Assembly: GCA_021776135.1 (NCBI GenBank)
Contig: JAJFGL010000002.1
Coordinates: 124,001 to 188,000 of the forward strand
Direction: 5' to 3'
Origin: Kiloniellaceae bacterium
GTDB taxonomy: Bacteria > Pseudomonadota > Alphaproteobacteria > Kiloniellales > J153
DNA: 64,000 nt
Shown here: positions 8,233 through 17,397 of the stretch, one piece after another
Position numbering within the stretch: the first letter of the stretch is position 1
Layout: the number at the start of each line of letters is the position of its first letter
Translations under genes and position numbers: made by a program
The notes under the pieces: generated by a model
The model's database searches: none
Told to the model about the DNA's origin: nothing
What the model saw: the letters and a program-made list of their open reading frames with translations, nothing else

Positions 8233-9080
8233 TGGTTGAGCACCGGCCCATCGTGACGCTCATCTCGCACCTGGTTTTGATCTTCGGTGTGGCGATTATC
8301 GCGTTTCCGATTTGGATCACCTTCGTCGCCTCGACCCACGAAGCCGCGCGCATGGTGCAGATTCCCTTACCGCTATTGCCGGGCGATCAGTTCTTCAAGA
8401 ATCTCGAACAGACGCTGTTCAAGGGGCTCGAAGGCGCTGGCGCGCCGCCGGTCGGTTTCATGATGGTCAATAGCCTGATCATGGCCCTGATGATCGCCGG
8501 CGGCAAGATCGCCATTTCCTTGATCTCGGCTTTCGCCATAGTCTATTTCAAATTTCCCTTCCGCATGGGCTTCTTCTGGATGATTTTTATAACCTTGATG
8601 CTGCCGGTCGAGGTGCGGATTTTGCCGACTTTCGAAGTGGTGGCCAACCTGGGCATGCTCAATACCTATTGGGGTTTGAGCATCCCGCTTATTGCCTCGG
8701 CGACGGCGACTTTCATGTTCCGGCAGGTGTTCCTGACGATCCCCGATGAGTTGTTGGAGGCGGCGCGCATCGATGGGGCCGGGCCAATGCGGTTCTTTAT
8801 CGATATTCTGGTGCCCTTGTCGCGCACCAATATCGCCGCTCTCTTCGTTATCCTCTTCATCTATGGCTGGAACCAGTACCTCTGGCCGCTGCTGGTGACT
8901 ACGGATCAGAGCATGTACACCGTGGTCATGGGGATCAAGCAGATGCTGGAGGCCGCCGAACAATCCCCCGACTGGCATCAGATCATGATGACCTCGCTGC
9001 TGGCCATGCTGCCACCGGTGTTCGTTGTCGTGTTCATGCAACGTCTGTTCGTCAAGGGTTTGACGGAGACCGAAAAATGA
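8232..9080 (+). CDS. ugpE: sn-Glycerol-3-phosphate ABC transporter, permease
   Basis: The partner permease to UgpA, 282 residues and six predicted membrane segments. The EAA loop is present at about residues 176-199 (LLEAARIDGAGPMRFFIDILVPLS). Segments such as GWNQYLWPLLVTTDQSMYTVVMGIKQM are typical of UgpE. The start overlaps the ugpA stop by one base. The next gene, ugpC, begins 21 bp downstream, so the three membrane-complex genes are one transcriptional unit. Confidence 0.95.
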   Translation: MVEHRPIVTLISHLVLIFGVAIIAFPIWITFVASTHEAARMVQIPLPLLPGDQFFKNLEQTLFKGLEGAGAPPVGFMMVNSLIMALMIAGGKIAISLISAFAIVYFKFPFRMGFFWMIFITLMLPVEVRILPTFEVVANLGMLNTYWGLSIPLIASATATFMFRQVFLTIPDELLEAARIDGAGPMRFFIDILVPLSRTNIAALFVILFIYGWNQYLWPLLVTTDQSMYTVVMGIKQMLEAAEQSPDWHQIMMTSLLAMLPPVFVVVFMQRLFVKGLTETEK

Positions 9081-9101
9081 ATCGGAATTTGGTTACTTAG
9101 C

Positions 9102-10184
<1,083 letters not shown>

Positions 10185-10229
10185 CAACAGCCGCGAGTGG
10201 TTGCTTGAATTTTAGATGACGCCGCATCC

Positions 10230-11033
10230 ATGAAACTGATCCAGGTTTCCGATCTGCATTTCGTGCCGCCGGGCACGCGCCTCTTCGGCATCGATCCGCG
10301 CGAACGCCTCGCGGCGGCGGTTAGCGACATCAACGAACGGCACGCGGACGCGGAGCTGTGCCTCTTCACCGGCGACTTGGCGGATCATGGCGCGCCCGCG
10401 GCCTACGGCGCCCTGCGCGAGGTTCTGGCGGACTTGCGCCTGCCCTACCGGCTGTTGATCGGCAATCACGACAACCGCGCCAACTTCACCGAGGCCTTTC
10501 CAGGGGCGCCGCTAGACGAAAACGGTTTTGTGCAAGGCGCCGTGCGATCTTCGGCGGGCGATCTCGTGCTGCTCGACACCCACGAGCCGGATACCCATGC
10601 CGGCGCCTACTGCGCCGCGCGCCAGGCCTGGTTGCGCGCCCGTCTAGTTGAGGCCGCCGGCCGCCCGGTCTATCTCTTTTTGCACCACCCGCCCTTCGAC
10701 ATCGGGATACCCAGCTTGGACCGCATCCGCTTGCTGGAGCAGCAAGGCTTCGCCGCCGCGATCGAAGGCGCGCAAGTGCGCCATATCTTTTTCGGCCACG
10801 TTCACCGGCCGGTCAGCGGAAGCTGGCGCGGCATTCCCTATTCCGCCCTGCGCTCGACCGTCCACCAGGTGCCGCTCGACTTCGGCGATAAACGCTCCAT
10901 GCCATACAGCTACGAACCGCCCGCCTACAATGTGATCCTGATTTCCGGCGACCTCACCGTGGTCCATCACCACGACTTTCTTAACCGCGATATCGTGCCG
11001 CCGGGAACGGAGCGCTACAGCGCCGCGGACTAG
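10230..11033 (+). CDS. Calcineurin-like phosphodiesterase, GpdQ/CpdA type
   Basis: A 267-residue binuclear metallophosphoesterase. The five metal-binding motifs are visible: SDLHF (D-x-H, residue 7 on), TGDLADHG (GD), GNHDN (GNHD), LHHPPF, and GHVHRP near residue 190. Position at the end of ugpBAEC suggests it hydrolyses imported glycerophosphodiesters to glycerol-3-phosphate, as GpdQ does, in place of the UgpQ enzyme found in the E. coli operon. Cyclic nucleotide phosphodiesterases (CpdA) share the same motifs, so the substrate is an inference from context. The gap to ugpC is 45 bp. Confidence 0.88.
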   Translation: MKLIQVSDLHFVPPGTRLFGIDPRERLAAAVSDINERHADAELCLFTGDLADHGAPAAYGALREVLADLRLPYRLLIGNHDNRANFTEAFPGAPLDENGFVQGAVRSSAGDLVLLDTHEPDTHAGAYCAARQAWLRARLVEAAGRPVYLFLHHPPFDIGIPSLDRIRLLEQQGFAAAIEGAQVRHIFFGHVHRPVSGSWRGIPYSALRSTVHQVPLDFGDKRSMPYSYEPPAYNVILISGDLTVVHHHDFLNRDIVPPGTERYSAAD

Positions 11034-11082
11034 GCGTTAGAGCCTGTCAAATGAACTCCGAGCAGGAGTGATTGGATTGTAA

Positions 11083-11256
11083 GTTCCCCAGATACAGCGT
11101 TTCAGATCACAAGGTTCAGCCCAAAGAATCCTCTCCGCTTACGGTCCATTTCACAATCTGTTCAACGTCCAACGCCACCTCATCCCCCGTCGCACGCTCC
11201 GAATATTCCGCAAGCGGGCGATGGCGGCATGGCATATCGTGACAACGGAAGCGTAA
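11083..11256 (+). pseudogene. IS6-family transposase remnant (C-terminal fragment)
   Basis: A 57-codon frame ending in TAA at 11254 reads QRFRSQGSAQRILSAYG, then HNLFNVQRHLIPRRTLRIF, which is the C-terminal signature of IS6/IS26-type transposases (QRFKS..SAQRFLS, ..NLFN..RH). The frame is closed by a stop (TAA at 11080) just upstream, and the catalytic DDE core is absent. It is a dead fragment between the ugp and cobalamin regions. No terminal repeats of IS6 type were identified around it. Confidence 0.82.
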
Positions 11257-11408
11257 ACCGCTCTGGTTCTGAGTCTCGCCTTCCTAGCTCAAGTTAAGTT
11301 GACCAGCCCCAAGCCTTCCATGAGATTCCTCTGACGGCACGATCTTGAATCCGGGCCGGGACGCGCACGCCGATTGACGCGGCCCCCGCCCGCGTTTCAG
11401 GATCGGGT
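11257..11408. other. Intergenic remainder downstream of the IS6 remnant
   Basis: Between the transposase fragment and the CobD-like gene I see no further coding signal. The stretch at about 11280-11345 is less GC-rich than its surroundings and may be leftover insertion-sequence DNA. No cobalamin riboswitch consensus (B12 box) is recognisable ahead of the CobD-like gene. Confidence 0.45.
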
Positions 11409-12341
11409 ATGTCCTGGACTTCGCCGCCGGGCGCTTGGGGCGCCGCCGATCCGCTGTTCTTGCTTCTGATCGCCCTTGGCGTCGAGGGCTATCTGGGCGG
11501 CCGCGCCTTGCGCTTTGCCTGGACCGGCAACCCGCGCCGCGCCTTGGCGATGCTGTGCCTGGATCTGGCGCGCCGTTTGAACCGCCCCGAACGCCCGGCG
11601 GCCGCGCGCCGCCGCCGTGGCGCCCTGGTGGCCGGAAGCCTGGCCCTGGCCGCCCTGGCCCTGGGCTGGGTCTTGAGCATGGTCACACGCAACTATCCCT
11701 TCGCTTGGACTCTGGAATGGCTCCTGCTGGTCCTCTTGATCGATCAGCGCGCGACCTGGCGCCTGGGCGCGGCGGTGCAGGAGGCGCTCGCCAGCGGTAG
11801 CCTGGTGCGCGCGCGTGAGGTTCTGCGCCCCCTGACGGTCGAGGCCCAGGCACCCCTTGAACTCGACAAGCTGGGCCTGGCGGGGATCGTCGAGAGAACC
11901 CTGGCGGCGCTCGGGCGGCGTTTCGCCGGGCGCTTGATGGCGCCGGTGGTGTGGTATGTGGCGCTCGGCCTGCCGGGATTGTTCTTGCAGCAAACCGCCT
12001 ATGTCATGGCCGCGACCCTGAGTCTGCGGGATTCAGGCGGGCCGGGCGCCGGTCCTTACGGCGACGGCGCCCTTTCTCTTGCCCGCGCGGTCGCGTGGCC
12101 GGCGGATGTTCTGGGTATCCTGCTGCTGTCCTTGGCCGCCGTTTTCGTGCCCGGCGGGCACGGCGCGGCGGGCTTACGTCTCGCCTTCCGGCGCGGCGGC
12201 GTGGAGGATGGGCTCGCCGCGGTCCTGGCGCAAGTCGCCGTGGATCGGCGCTTGAACCGGGCGCTGGTTGTCTTCGCGGTCGCCTGCCTGATTAACGCCG
12301 GTTGGATCGGCGTCCTGGCCCTGCTTCGCCTCGGTCTTTAG
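11409..12341 (+). CDS. CobD/CbiB-like cobalamin biosynthesis membrane protein (divergent)
   Basis: A 310-residue membrane protein with several hydrophobic segments. The arrangement (DPLFLLLIALGVEGYLGG at the N-terminus, LDLARRLNRPE, an ALASGSLVRAREVLRPL segment, and APVVWYVALGLPGLFLQQTAYVM) follows CbiB/CobD, which attaches aminopropanol phosphate to adenosylcobyric acid. However, the GRDT-like motif and the SVAENT.DG motif usually seen in this family are not recognisable: the corresponding text reads EAQAPLELDK and GIVERTLAALG. It may be a divergent or non-catalytic homologue. Location beside cobS, cobT and a CobC-like gene supports the family. An AmpE-like protein is the main alternative. 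Confidence 0.65.
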   Translation: MSWTSPPGAWGAADPLFLLLIALGVEGYLGGRALRFAWTGNPRRALAMLCLDLARRLNRPERPAAARRRRGALVAGSLALAALALGWVLSMVTRNYPFAWTLEWLLLVLLIDQRATWRLGAAVQEALASGSLVRAREVLRPLTVEAQAPLELDKLGLAGIVERTLAALGRRFAGRLMAPVVWYVALGLPGLFLQQTAYVMAATLSLRDSGGPGAGPYGDGALSLARAVAWPADVLGILLLSLAAVFVPGGHGAAGLRLAFRRGGVEDGLAAVLAQVAVDRRLNRALVVFAVACLINAGWIGVLALLRLGL

Positions 12342-13015
12342 TTTTTCCCCTGCGGCAGGGCGGCGCGCAGCTTGTCGGCTTGCGGATTGAAAAATTTGCG
12401 CTCGATCACCACGGCGCGGGCCGTGGTGCCGGCGCCGTAATACTCGTCGTTCCATTCCTGGCGGCTGAACAGCTTCGCGCCCTCCAACGCGCCGCCGCCG
12501 AACAGGCCGGCGGTGCGGGAAAAAGCATAGATGTCGATGCCGATATTGGTCGTGGTCGATGCCTTGATCCCACCGCCCAGGGGGCCCATGGCGACGCTGG
12601 CGTCCGCGCCCAGCTTCATTTCGCTGCCCAAAAGGGCTTCGATCGCGCTATCGGTCATAATGGTGAAAACGATCTCGGAAACCTGTGCGCCTATCTGCAA
12701 ACCGATACTGGCGGCGCCCAGGGTGTAGAACGCCGGTGCGCTCCAGGTGCCGTCAGCGCCGCGGACCAGAAGCACGCCGGAACCGCCCTCCCCGGCCAGG
12801 ATGAAGCCGCCCTTGATCAGTTCGGGAATAATCAAAACCCCGCGCGCCTCGGACAGGAATTTTTTCAATTCGGGCATGGCGGGGTCGCCGGCCAGGCGCT
12901 CCAGGGAAAACCGCGCCTCTTCGACCAGTTCATTGCCCTTGATCTCCGCCCTGGCCGCTTGAGTCATGGCCAGAGTCAGTACCAGCGCGAGGGACGCTAG
13001 GACTAAGCGTTTCAT
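12338..13015 (-). CDS. Secreted SYLF-domain (Ysc84-type lipid-binding) protein
   Basis: The ATG at 13015 gives a 225-residue protein with a clean signal peptide (MKRLVLASLALVLTLAM..ARA). The body carries the SYLF/Ysc84 pattern: EARGVLIIPELIKGGFILAGEGGSGVLL, a GAASIGLQIGAQ glycine-rich stretch, and DIYAFSRTAGLFGGGALEG. SYLF proteins bind phosphoinositide-type lipids in eukaryotes; the bacterial role, presumably periplasmic or outer-membrane-associated, is not established. A longer frame upstream of 13015 has no family similarity and would hide the signal peptide. The stop overlaps the end of the convergent CobD-like gene by 4 bases. Confidence 0.88.
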   Translation of the reverse strand: MKRLVLASLALVLTLAMTQAARAEIKGNELVEEARFSLERLAGDPAMPELKKFLSEARGVLIIPELIKGGFILAGEGGSGVLLVRGADGTWSAPAFYTLGAASIGLQIGAQVSEIVFTIMTDSAIEALLGSEMKLGADASVAMGPLGGGIKASTTTNIGIDIYAFSRTAGLFGGGALEGAKLFSRQEWNDEYYGAGTTARAVVIERKFFNPQADKLRAALPQGKN

Positions 13016-13112
13016 GGCGTTGCATCGCCTCCGTTCTCGATAATCGATGGGCGCGGACGAATCGGCCGCGACTGGGGCGAGTCTAGCAGGTCCAGACAAA
13101 AACGGAATCCCC

Positions 13113-13790
13113 CTAAATGCGGCTCCAATCCAGGGTGCGGGGCGCCGCATTGACCAGGCGAACCCGCCACACGCCATGGTCGTCGGGGGCGTGGCTGCCC
13201 GCTGTCCCGTGAATATGGTCGAGACAGGTCAAGGCGCAGTTGTCGATGGCGAAAGACAGCGCCCGTTCCGGCTCCAACCCCAAGGCGAGGGACAGGGCGG
13301 CGCGTATGGTGCCGCCGTGGGTGACGGCGACGATATCGCGTCCCGCGTGGGCCTCGGACAGGCGCTCCACCGTTTGGGTGACCCGCGCGGTCAACTCGAC
13401 GAAGCTCTCGCCGCCCGGCGGGGCTTCATGGGCCGGGGCCAGCCAAAAGCGGTGCCAGGCGCCGTCGCGGCCGCGATTCATTTCCTCGTTGGTCATGCCT
13501 TGCCACACGCCCATGTGCTGTTCCGCCAGGGCCGCTTCGATCAGGCGTTCGCGCGGCGCTTCACCGCTGAAATGTTCCAGAATAGAATCGGCGGTTCGAT
13601 GAGTGCGTTTGAGGTTGCTGGTGACCCAAACCGCCGCGTGCGGCAGAACCCCGGCCAGGCGGCGGAAGGTCTCGATATCCGAGCAATCGCAATCGTGGTC
13701 GTCCTGGCCGTAAATGGCGCCCCCGTGTCCCACGACCGGGGCATGGCGAATCCACCACCAGCGGGTCGTTGTGGTGTTGGGGCCCTTCAT
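13113..13790 (-). CDS. Histidine phosphatase family protein, CobC-like
   Basis: A 225-residue phosphoglycerate-mutase-fold phosphatase with the phosphohistidine motif RHAP near residue 15 and the later catalytic segment VTHGGTIRAAL. Other conserved pieces are SNLKRTHRTADSIL and HMGVWQGMTNEE. Because its start overlaps the cobS stop by 4 bases (ATGA), it is best read as CobC, the alpha-ribazole-5'-phosphate phosphatase acting next to CobS and CobT in nucleotide loop assembly. Substrate is inferred from the operon; the fold and catalytic histidines are direct observations. Confidence 0.82.
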   Translation of the reverse strand: MKGPNTTTTRWWWIRHAPVVGHGGAIYGQDDHDCDCSDIETFRRLAGVLPHAAVWVTSNLKRTHRTADSILEHFSGEAPRERLIEAALAEQHMGVWQGMTNEEMNRGRDGAWHRFWLAPAHEAPPGGESFVELTARVTQTVERLSEAHAGRDIVAVTHGGTIRAALSLALGLEPERALSFAIDNCALTCLDHIHGTAGSHAPDDHGVWRVRLVNAAPRTLDWSRI

Positions 13791-14593
13791 GCCAGGGCCG
13801 CCAGGGCCAGCAGCACCGCCGTTTGCGCGCCCTGTTCGGCGGCGCCCAGGACATCCCCGGTGTAGCCGCCTACTTGCGCGCGCGCGAGCAAGGCGGCGGC
13901 CGCCGCCGCCGCGCCGGCCATGAAAATAGCCAGTAAGCCGGCGCCGGGACCCAGCGCCAGAAGCGCGATACCCGCCCCCAGGGCCGCCGCCGCCGCCGCG
14001 TGCCGGGTCTCAATTCGGCCCAGGGCCGTGGCCAGACCGTCGCCGCGCGCCAGCGGCAGAGCCGCCATGACCGGCGGCAGGACGGCGCGCGACAGCGCGT
14101 GGGCGCCGAGCAAGGCCAGGGCAACGGCCCCGGCCGGGCCGATTTCGGCCAGGGCGGTGGCGCGCAAGACGACCGAGATCACCAGGGCGAGCACGCCGTA
14201 AGTGCCGATACGGCTGTCGCGCATGATCGCCAGCTTGGCGGTGCGCCCGGCGCCGCCGCCGAAACCGTCGGCGGTATCCGCCAGGCCGTCCTCGTGAAGC
14301 GCGCCGGTTAGAACCATGGCCGCGCTCAAGGCAAGGAGCGCACTGGCGAGGGGCGGCAGGCCAAGCCCTTGGGCCAGCCAGAACGCCAGGGCGCCGCCCA
14401 GGGCGACCGGGATTCCGGCCAGGGGAAAAACCCGAACGGCGCGCGCCATGGCGCCCGCATCGGCGTCCCTGCTCCGGCCGAGCGGCAGGCGGGTCAGCAA
14501 GCCGGCGGCGAGGATAAAATCGCGCCACCAGGGCGAAAGGGCCGAGAGGCGGTGCATGGCGGCGGCCGAGGCGGTCATTCCCAAGATTTCCAA
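13787..14593 (-). CDS. cobS: Adenosylcobinamide-GDP ribazoletransferase (cobalamin synthase)
   Basis: A 268-residue, Ala/Leu-rich inner-membrane protein. The signature HEDGLADTADGFGGG (about residues 99-113), which binds metal and phosphate, is exact for CobS, and the following KLAIMRDSRIGTYGV and GGYTGDVLGA segments also fit. It joins adenosylcobinamide-GDP with alpha-ribazole. It starts at an ATG divergent from cobT across 132 bp; an internal ATG at residue 6 or 13 may be the true start, since CobS proteins usually begin near PWWRDF. Confidence 0.95.
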   Translation of the reverse strand: MEILGMTASAAAMHRLSALSPWWRDFILAAGLLTRLPLGRSRDADAGAMARAVRVFPLAGIPVALGGALAFWLAQGLGLPPLASALLALSAAMVLTGALHEDGLADTADGFGGGAGRTAKLAIMRDSRIGTYGVLALVISVVLRATALAEIGPAGAVALALLGAHALSRAVLPPVMAALPLARGDGLATALGRIETRHAAAAAALGAGIALLALGPGAGLLAIFMAGAAAAAAALLARAQVGGYTGDVLGAAEQGAQTAVLLALAALA

Positions 14594-14725
14594 TTGTCCT
14601 TACCGGCTCGTTATAGGGCTGCTGCGCGGCCTTGCAAGGCGCCGCCGTGGCGGCGCACGTTCGCCCTTGTATCCGGCCGCCCGGCGCGGCATGTCTTGCC
14701 TTGTTGGAATATCGGGGACACCGGA
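14594..14725. promoter_or_regulatory. cobS/cobT divergent intergenic region
   Basis: A 132-bp region between divergent cobalamin genes. It includes a small GC hairpin (GCCGCCGTGGCGGC around 14641-14655). I looked for a cobalamin riboswitch B12 box and did not find one; the region is in any case short for that riboswitch. Confidence 0.4.
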
Positions 14726-15748
14726 ATGAGCGCGCCAGCGCCCACTACTTTCGCGGAGATACGCAAGCTTTTGGGCGAGCTTCCGGGCCCCGGCCTCAAG
14801 GCCGGCGAGGCGGCCAGGGCGCGCGAGGCGGTCTTGACCAAGCCGCCCGGCGCGCTCGGCCGTCTGGAGGAACTGACCCTTTGGCTGGCGACGTGGCAGG
14901 ATCGGCATCCGCCGCGCGTCGAGCGGCCCTACATCGCGGTCTTCGCCGGCAATCACGGCATCGCGGCGCGCGGCGTCTCCGCCTACCCGGCTGAAGTCAC
15001 CCAGCAGATGGTGCGCAATTTCATCGACGGCGGGGCGGCGGTGAACCAGCTAAGCACGCTGGCCGGAGCCGACCTGCGGGTTTACGAACTGGCCCTGGAC
15101 GAACCGACCCGCGATTTCACCCAAGCCCCGGCCATGGATGAGGACGACTGCGCGCGCGCCATCGCCTACGGCATGATGGCGGTCGAGAGCGGCATCGATC
15201 TTTTGTGCCTGGGCGAAATGGGTATCGGCAACACAGCCAGCGCGGCGGCCCTGTGCCTGGCGCTCTTCGGCGGCGCGGCCAGCGATTGGACCGGGCGCGG
15301 CACCGGCATCGACGATGCCCGCCTGGCCCATAAAACCGCCTTGATCGAGGCCGCGGCCGCCAAGCACCGCGCGGCCATGAGCGATCCGCTGGAGGTCTTG
15401 CGCCATCTTGGCGGTTTCGAACTGGCGGCCATCCTCGGCGCCATCCTGGCCGCGCGTCTGGCCCGCACGCCCGTGGTCCTCGATGGTTTTGCTTGCACGG
15501 CGGCGGCGGCCGTCCTTCACGTCCTGGACGGCCACGGCCTCGATCATTGCCTGGTCGCCCACAAGTCGGTCGAGCCGGGCCACGCCCGCCTGCTGAAGCG
15601 GATCGGGAAACGGCCGCTGCTCGATCTGGACATGCGCTTGGGGGAGGCTTCGGGGTCCGTGTTGGCGGTGCCGCTGCTCAAGGCCGCTTGCGCCTGTCAC
15701 AGCGGCATGGCGAGCTTCGCCGAGGCGGGGGTCAGCGGTCCCGGCTGA
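14726..15748 (+). CDS. cobT: Nicotinate-nucleotide-dimethylbenzimidazole phosphoribosyltransferase
   Basis: The ATG at 14726 gives a 340-residue CobT, the family's usual length. Diagnostic segments are KPPGALGRLEELTLWLA, FAGNHGIAARGVSAYP, GEMGIGNTASAAAL (substrate-binding loop), GRGTGID and HKSVEPGHARLL; the C-terminal catalytic Glu lies in the last third (SFAEAGV region). It makes alpha-ribazole phosphate for CobS and CobC. The frame is open far upstream, but that part has no family similarity and overlaps cobS on the other strand. Its end is 3 bases from the convergent ABC permease gene. Confidence 0.96.
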   Translation: MSAPAPTTFAEIRKLLGELPGPGLKAGEAARAREAVLTKPPGALGRLEELTLWLATWQDRHPPRVERPYIAVFAGNHGIAARGVSAYPAEVTQQMVRNFIDGGAAVNQLSTLAGADLRVYELALDEPTRDFTQAPAMDEDDCARAIAYGMMAVESGIDLLCLGEMGIGNTASAAALCLALFGGAASDWTGRGTGIDDARLAHKTALIEAAAAKHRAAMSDPLEVLRHLGGFELAAILGAILAARLARTPVVLDGFACTAAAAVLHVLDGHGLDHCLVAHKSVEPGHARLLKRIGKRPLLDLDMRLGEASGSVLAVPLLKAACACHSGMASFAEAGVSGPG

Positions 15749-15750
15749 TC

Positions 15751-16593
15751 CTATTCGCCGATCTGCAGCAGCAGGCCGCGCCGCCGCGCGACGTGAAAGG
15801 CGTAGAGGAACAAGCCGGCCCCGATACTCAGATAGACCAGGACCAGACCCAGGGCATGGGCCATGAGGTCCAGGCGCGTGGTGCCGTCTATGAGGATCGC
15901 GCGCATACCCTCGAACACGGGCGCGCTGGGCAGGGACCAGGCCAGGAACTGAAGCCAATCCGGCAACACCGAAACCGGGTAGTAAATCGCGCTCACCGGC
16001 GCGAGCAGAAAAATAGCCAGCCAGGCCACGCTTTCCGCCCCCTGCCCGACCCGCAAGATCAAGGCGCAAACCATCATCCCGATCGCCCAGCCGAACATCA
16101 GAAGTATGGTGAAAAAGCCGATCAAGGGCAGGCCGAGGGCGAAGAGATTGGCCTCGAAGAACACGATGGCCAAGCCGGCCGCCGGCAGGACGCCGATCAG
16201 GGTCCGCAGTAGGCTCATGACCATGAGCGACAACAAAAATTCGCTCGGGCGCAAGGGGCTGACCGACAGGTTGCCCAGGTTGCGCGACCAGACTTCCTCC
16301 AGGAACGACAGGCTCAGTCCGAGCTGACCCCGGAACAGGACATCCCACAGCAGCACCGCGGATATCAGCAAGCCCGCGGCCTGGGCGATGTAGGAGCTGT
16401 TGGTCAGCAGGAAACGGGTGATGAAGCCCCAGAGAATCATCTGCACGGTCGGCCAGTACATGAGCTCGAATAGACGCGGCCAGGAGGTGCGCATCAGATA
16501 GACGTGACGCAGGACCATGGCGCCGATCCGCGTCAGTGCCGGGGCGAGGGCGCGCGGCGCGGGGGTGGAAACAGTCCTGGTTTTGGCGTTCAT
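15751..16593 (-). CDS. ABC-2 type transporter permease
   Basis: The ATG at 16593 overlaps the stop of the upstream ATPase gene by 4 bases (ATGA) and gives 280 residues. About six hydrophobic segments are visible, including LLISAVLLWDVLFRGQLGLSLSFLEEVWSRNLGNL, the typical ABC-2 central region, followed by PLRPSEFLLSLMVMSLLRT. The protein pairs with the adjacent ATPase to form an exporter of unknown substrate (drug, lipid or polysaccharide exporters share this architecture). The frame continues upstream of 16593, but that part is antisense-like read-through of the ATPase gene. Confidence 0.9.
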   Translation of the reverse strand: MNAKTRTVSTPAPRALAPALTRIGAMVLRHVYLMRTSWPRLFELMYWPTVQMILWGFITRFLLTNSSYIAQAAGLLISAVLLWDVLFRGQLGLSLSFLEEVWSRNLGNLSVSPLRPSEFLLSLMVMSLLRTLIGVLPAAGLAIVFFEANLFALGLPLIGFFTILLMFGWAIGMMVCALILRVGQGAESVAWLAIFLLAPVSAIYYPVSVLPDWLQFLAWSLPSAPVFEGMRAILIDGTTRLDLMAHALGLVLVYLSIGAGLFLYAFHVARRRGLLLQIGE

Positions 16594-17363
16594 GGGGCCG
16601 CACCCGCCCGCAAGTCTTGTCCCCCCGTGTCCGGTTCCGTGGCGCGCGCGATATCGAGAAATACTTCCTCCAGGGTGCGGTGGCCGTAGCTTTCGATCAA
16701 GGCGCCCGGCGCGCCCCGGTCGACGATCCGCCCCCGGCGCATGATGAGCACCTGGCCGGCAAGGCGTTCGACTTCCGTCATGTTGTGGGAGGCAAGCAAG
16801 ATGGCGCAGCCGCTCCGCGCTTGGTAGCCCTTGAGATAGCCGCGCATCCAGTCCGCCGTATCGGGATCGAGTGAGGCCGTGGGTTCGTCCAGCAACAACA
16901 GCTCCGGCTTGTTGATTAGGGCCTTGGCCAGGGACACGCGGGTCTTTTGCCCGGCCGAAAGCTGACCTCCCGGTTTCTTGAGCAGCCCGGCGAGATTCAG
17001 GTCCTGGGCCAGCTCCGCCAGGCGGGCCTTGGGCGCCGGGACCCCGTAGAGGCGGCCAAAGAACAGCAGATTCTGTTCGACCGTCAGCCGCCGCGGCAGA
17101 TCGACATAGGGCGAGGAAAAATTGATTCGGTGCAGAACCCGGTGCCGATGGCGCACCATGTCGTGACCCAGAACCCGGACACGCCCCGCGCTTGGCAGAA
17201 CCAAACCCAGCAGCATGGAAATGGTCGTGGTCTTGCCGGCGCCATTGGCGCCCAGCAGGGCCACTGTCTGCCCCGCCGCGACGGTGAAAGACACATCCCG
17301 CACGGCCGGCGCGCCGTTGAACCACTTGACCAGATTCGAGACTTCGACGGCGGGATCGGACAT
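16590..17363 (-). CDS. ABC-2 type transporter ATP-binding protein
   Basis: A 257-residue ABC ATPase of the DrrA/NodI-like exporter group: Walker A GANGAGKTTT at about residues 38-47, signature LSAGQKTR, Walker B LLLLDEPTASLDPDTAD and H-loop LLASHNMTEVERLA. It lacks the long C-terminal domain of importer ATPases. It is translationally coupled to its permease by an ATGA overlap. The transported compound cannot be told from sequence or neighbours. Confidence 0.92.
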   Translation of the reverse strand: MSDPAVEVSNLVKWFNGAPAVRDVSFTVAAGQTVALLGANGAGKTTTISMLLGLVLPSAGRVRVLGHDMVRHRHRVLHRINFSSPYVDLPRRLTVEQNLLFFGRLYGVPAPKARLAELAQDLNLAGLLKKPGGQLSAGQKTRVSLAKALINKPELLLLDEPTASLDPDTADWMRGYLKGYQARSGCAILLASHNMTEVERLAGQVLIMRRGRIVDRGAPGALIESYGHRTLEEVFLDIARATEPDTGGQDLRAGAAP

Positions 17364-17397
17364 GCCTTCGATATGGTATCCCTGGGGCGCGCTATGG

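Noticed and set aside
14594-14725. Possible cobalamin riboswitch between cobS and cobT
   Set aside because: No B12-box consensus was seen and the region is shorter than the usual riboswitch. The leader of the CobD-like gene was checked with the same result.
15050-16603. A 517-codon minus-strand frame over cobT and the ABC permease
   Set aside because: It covers cobT antisense and the permease out of frame, with no recognisable domain; cobT and the permease are unambiguous.
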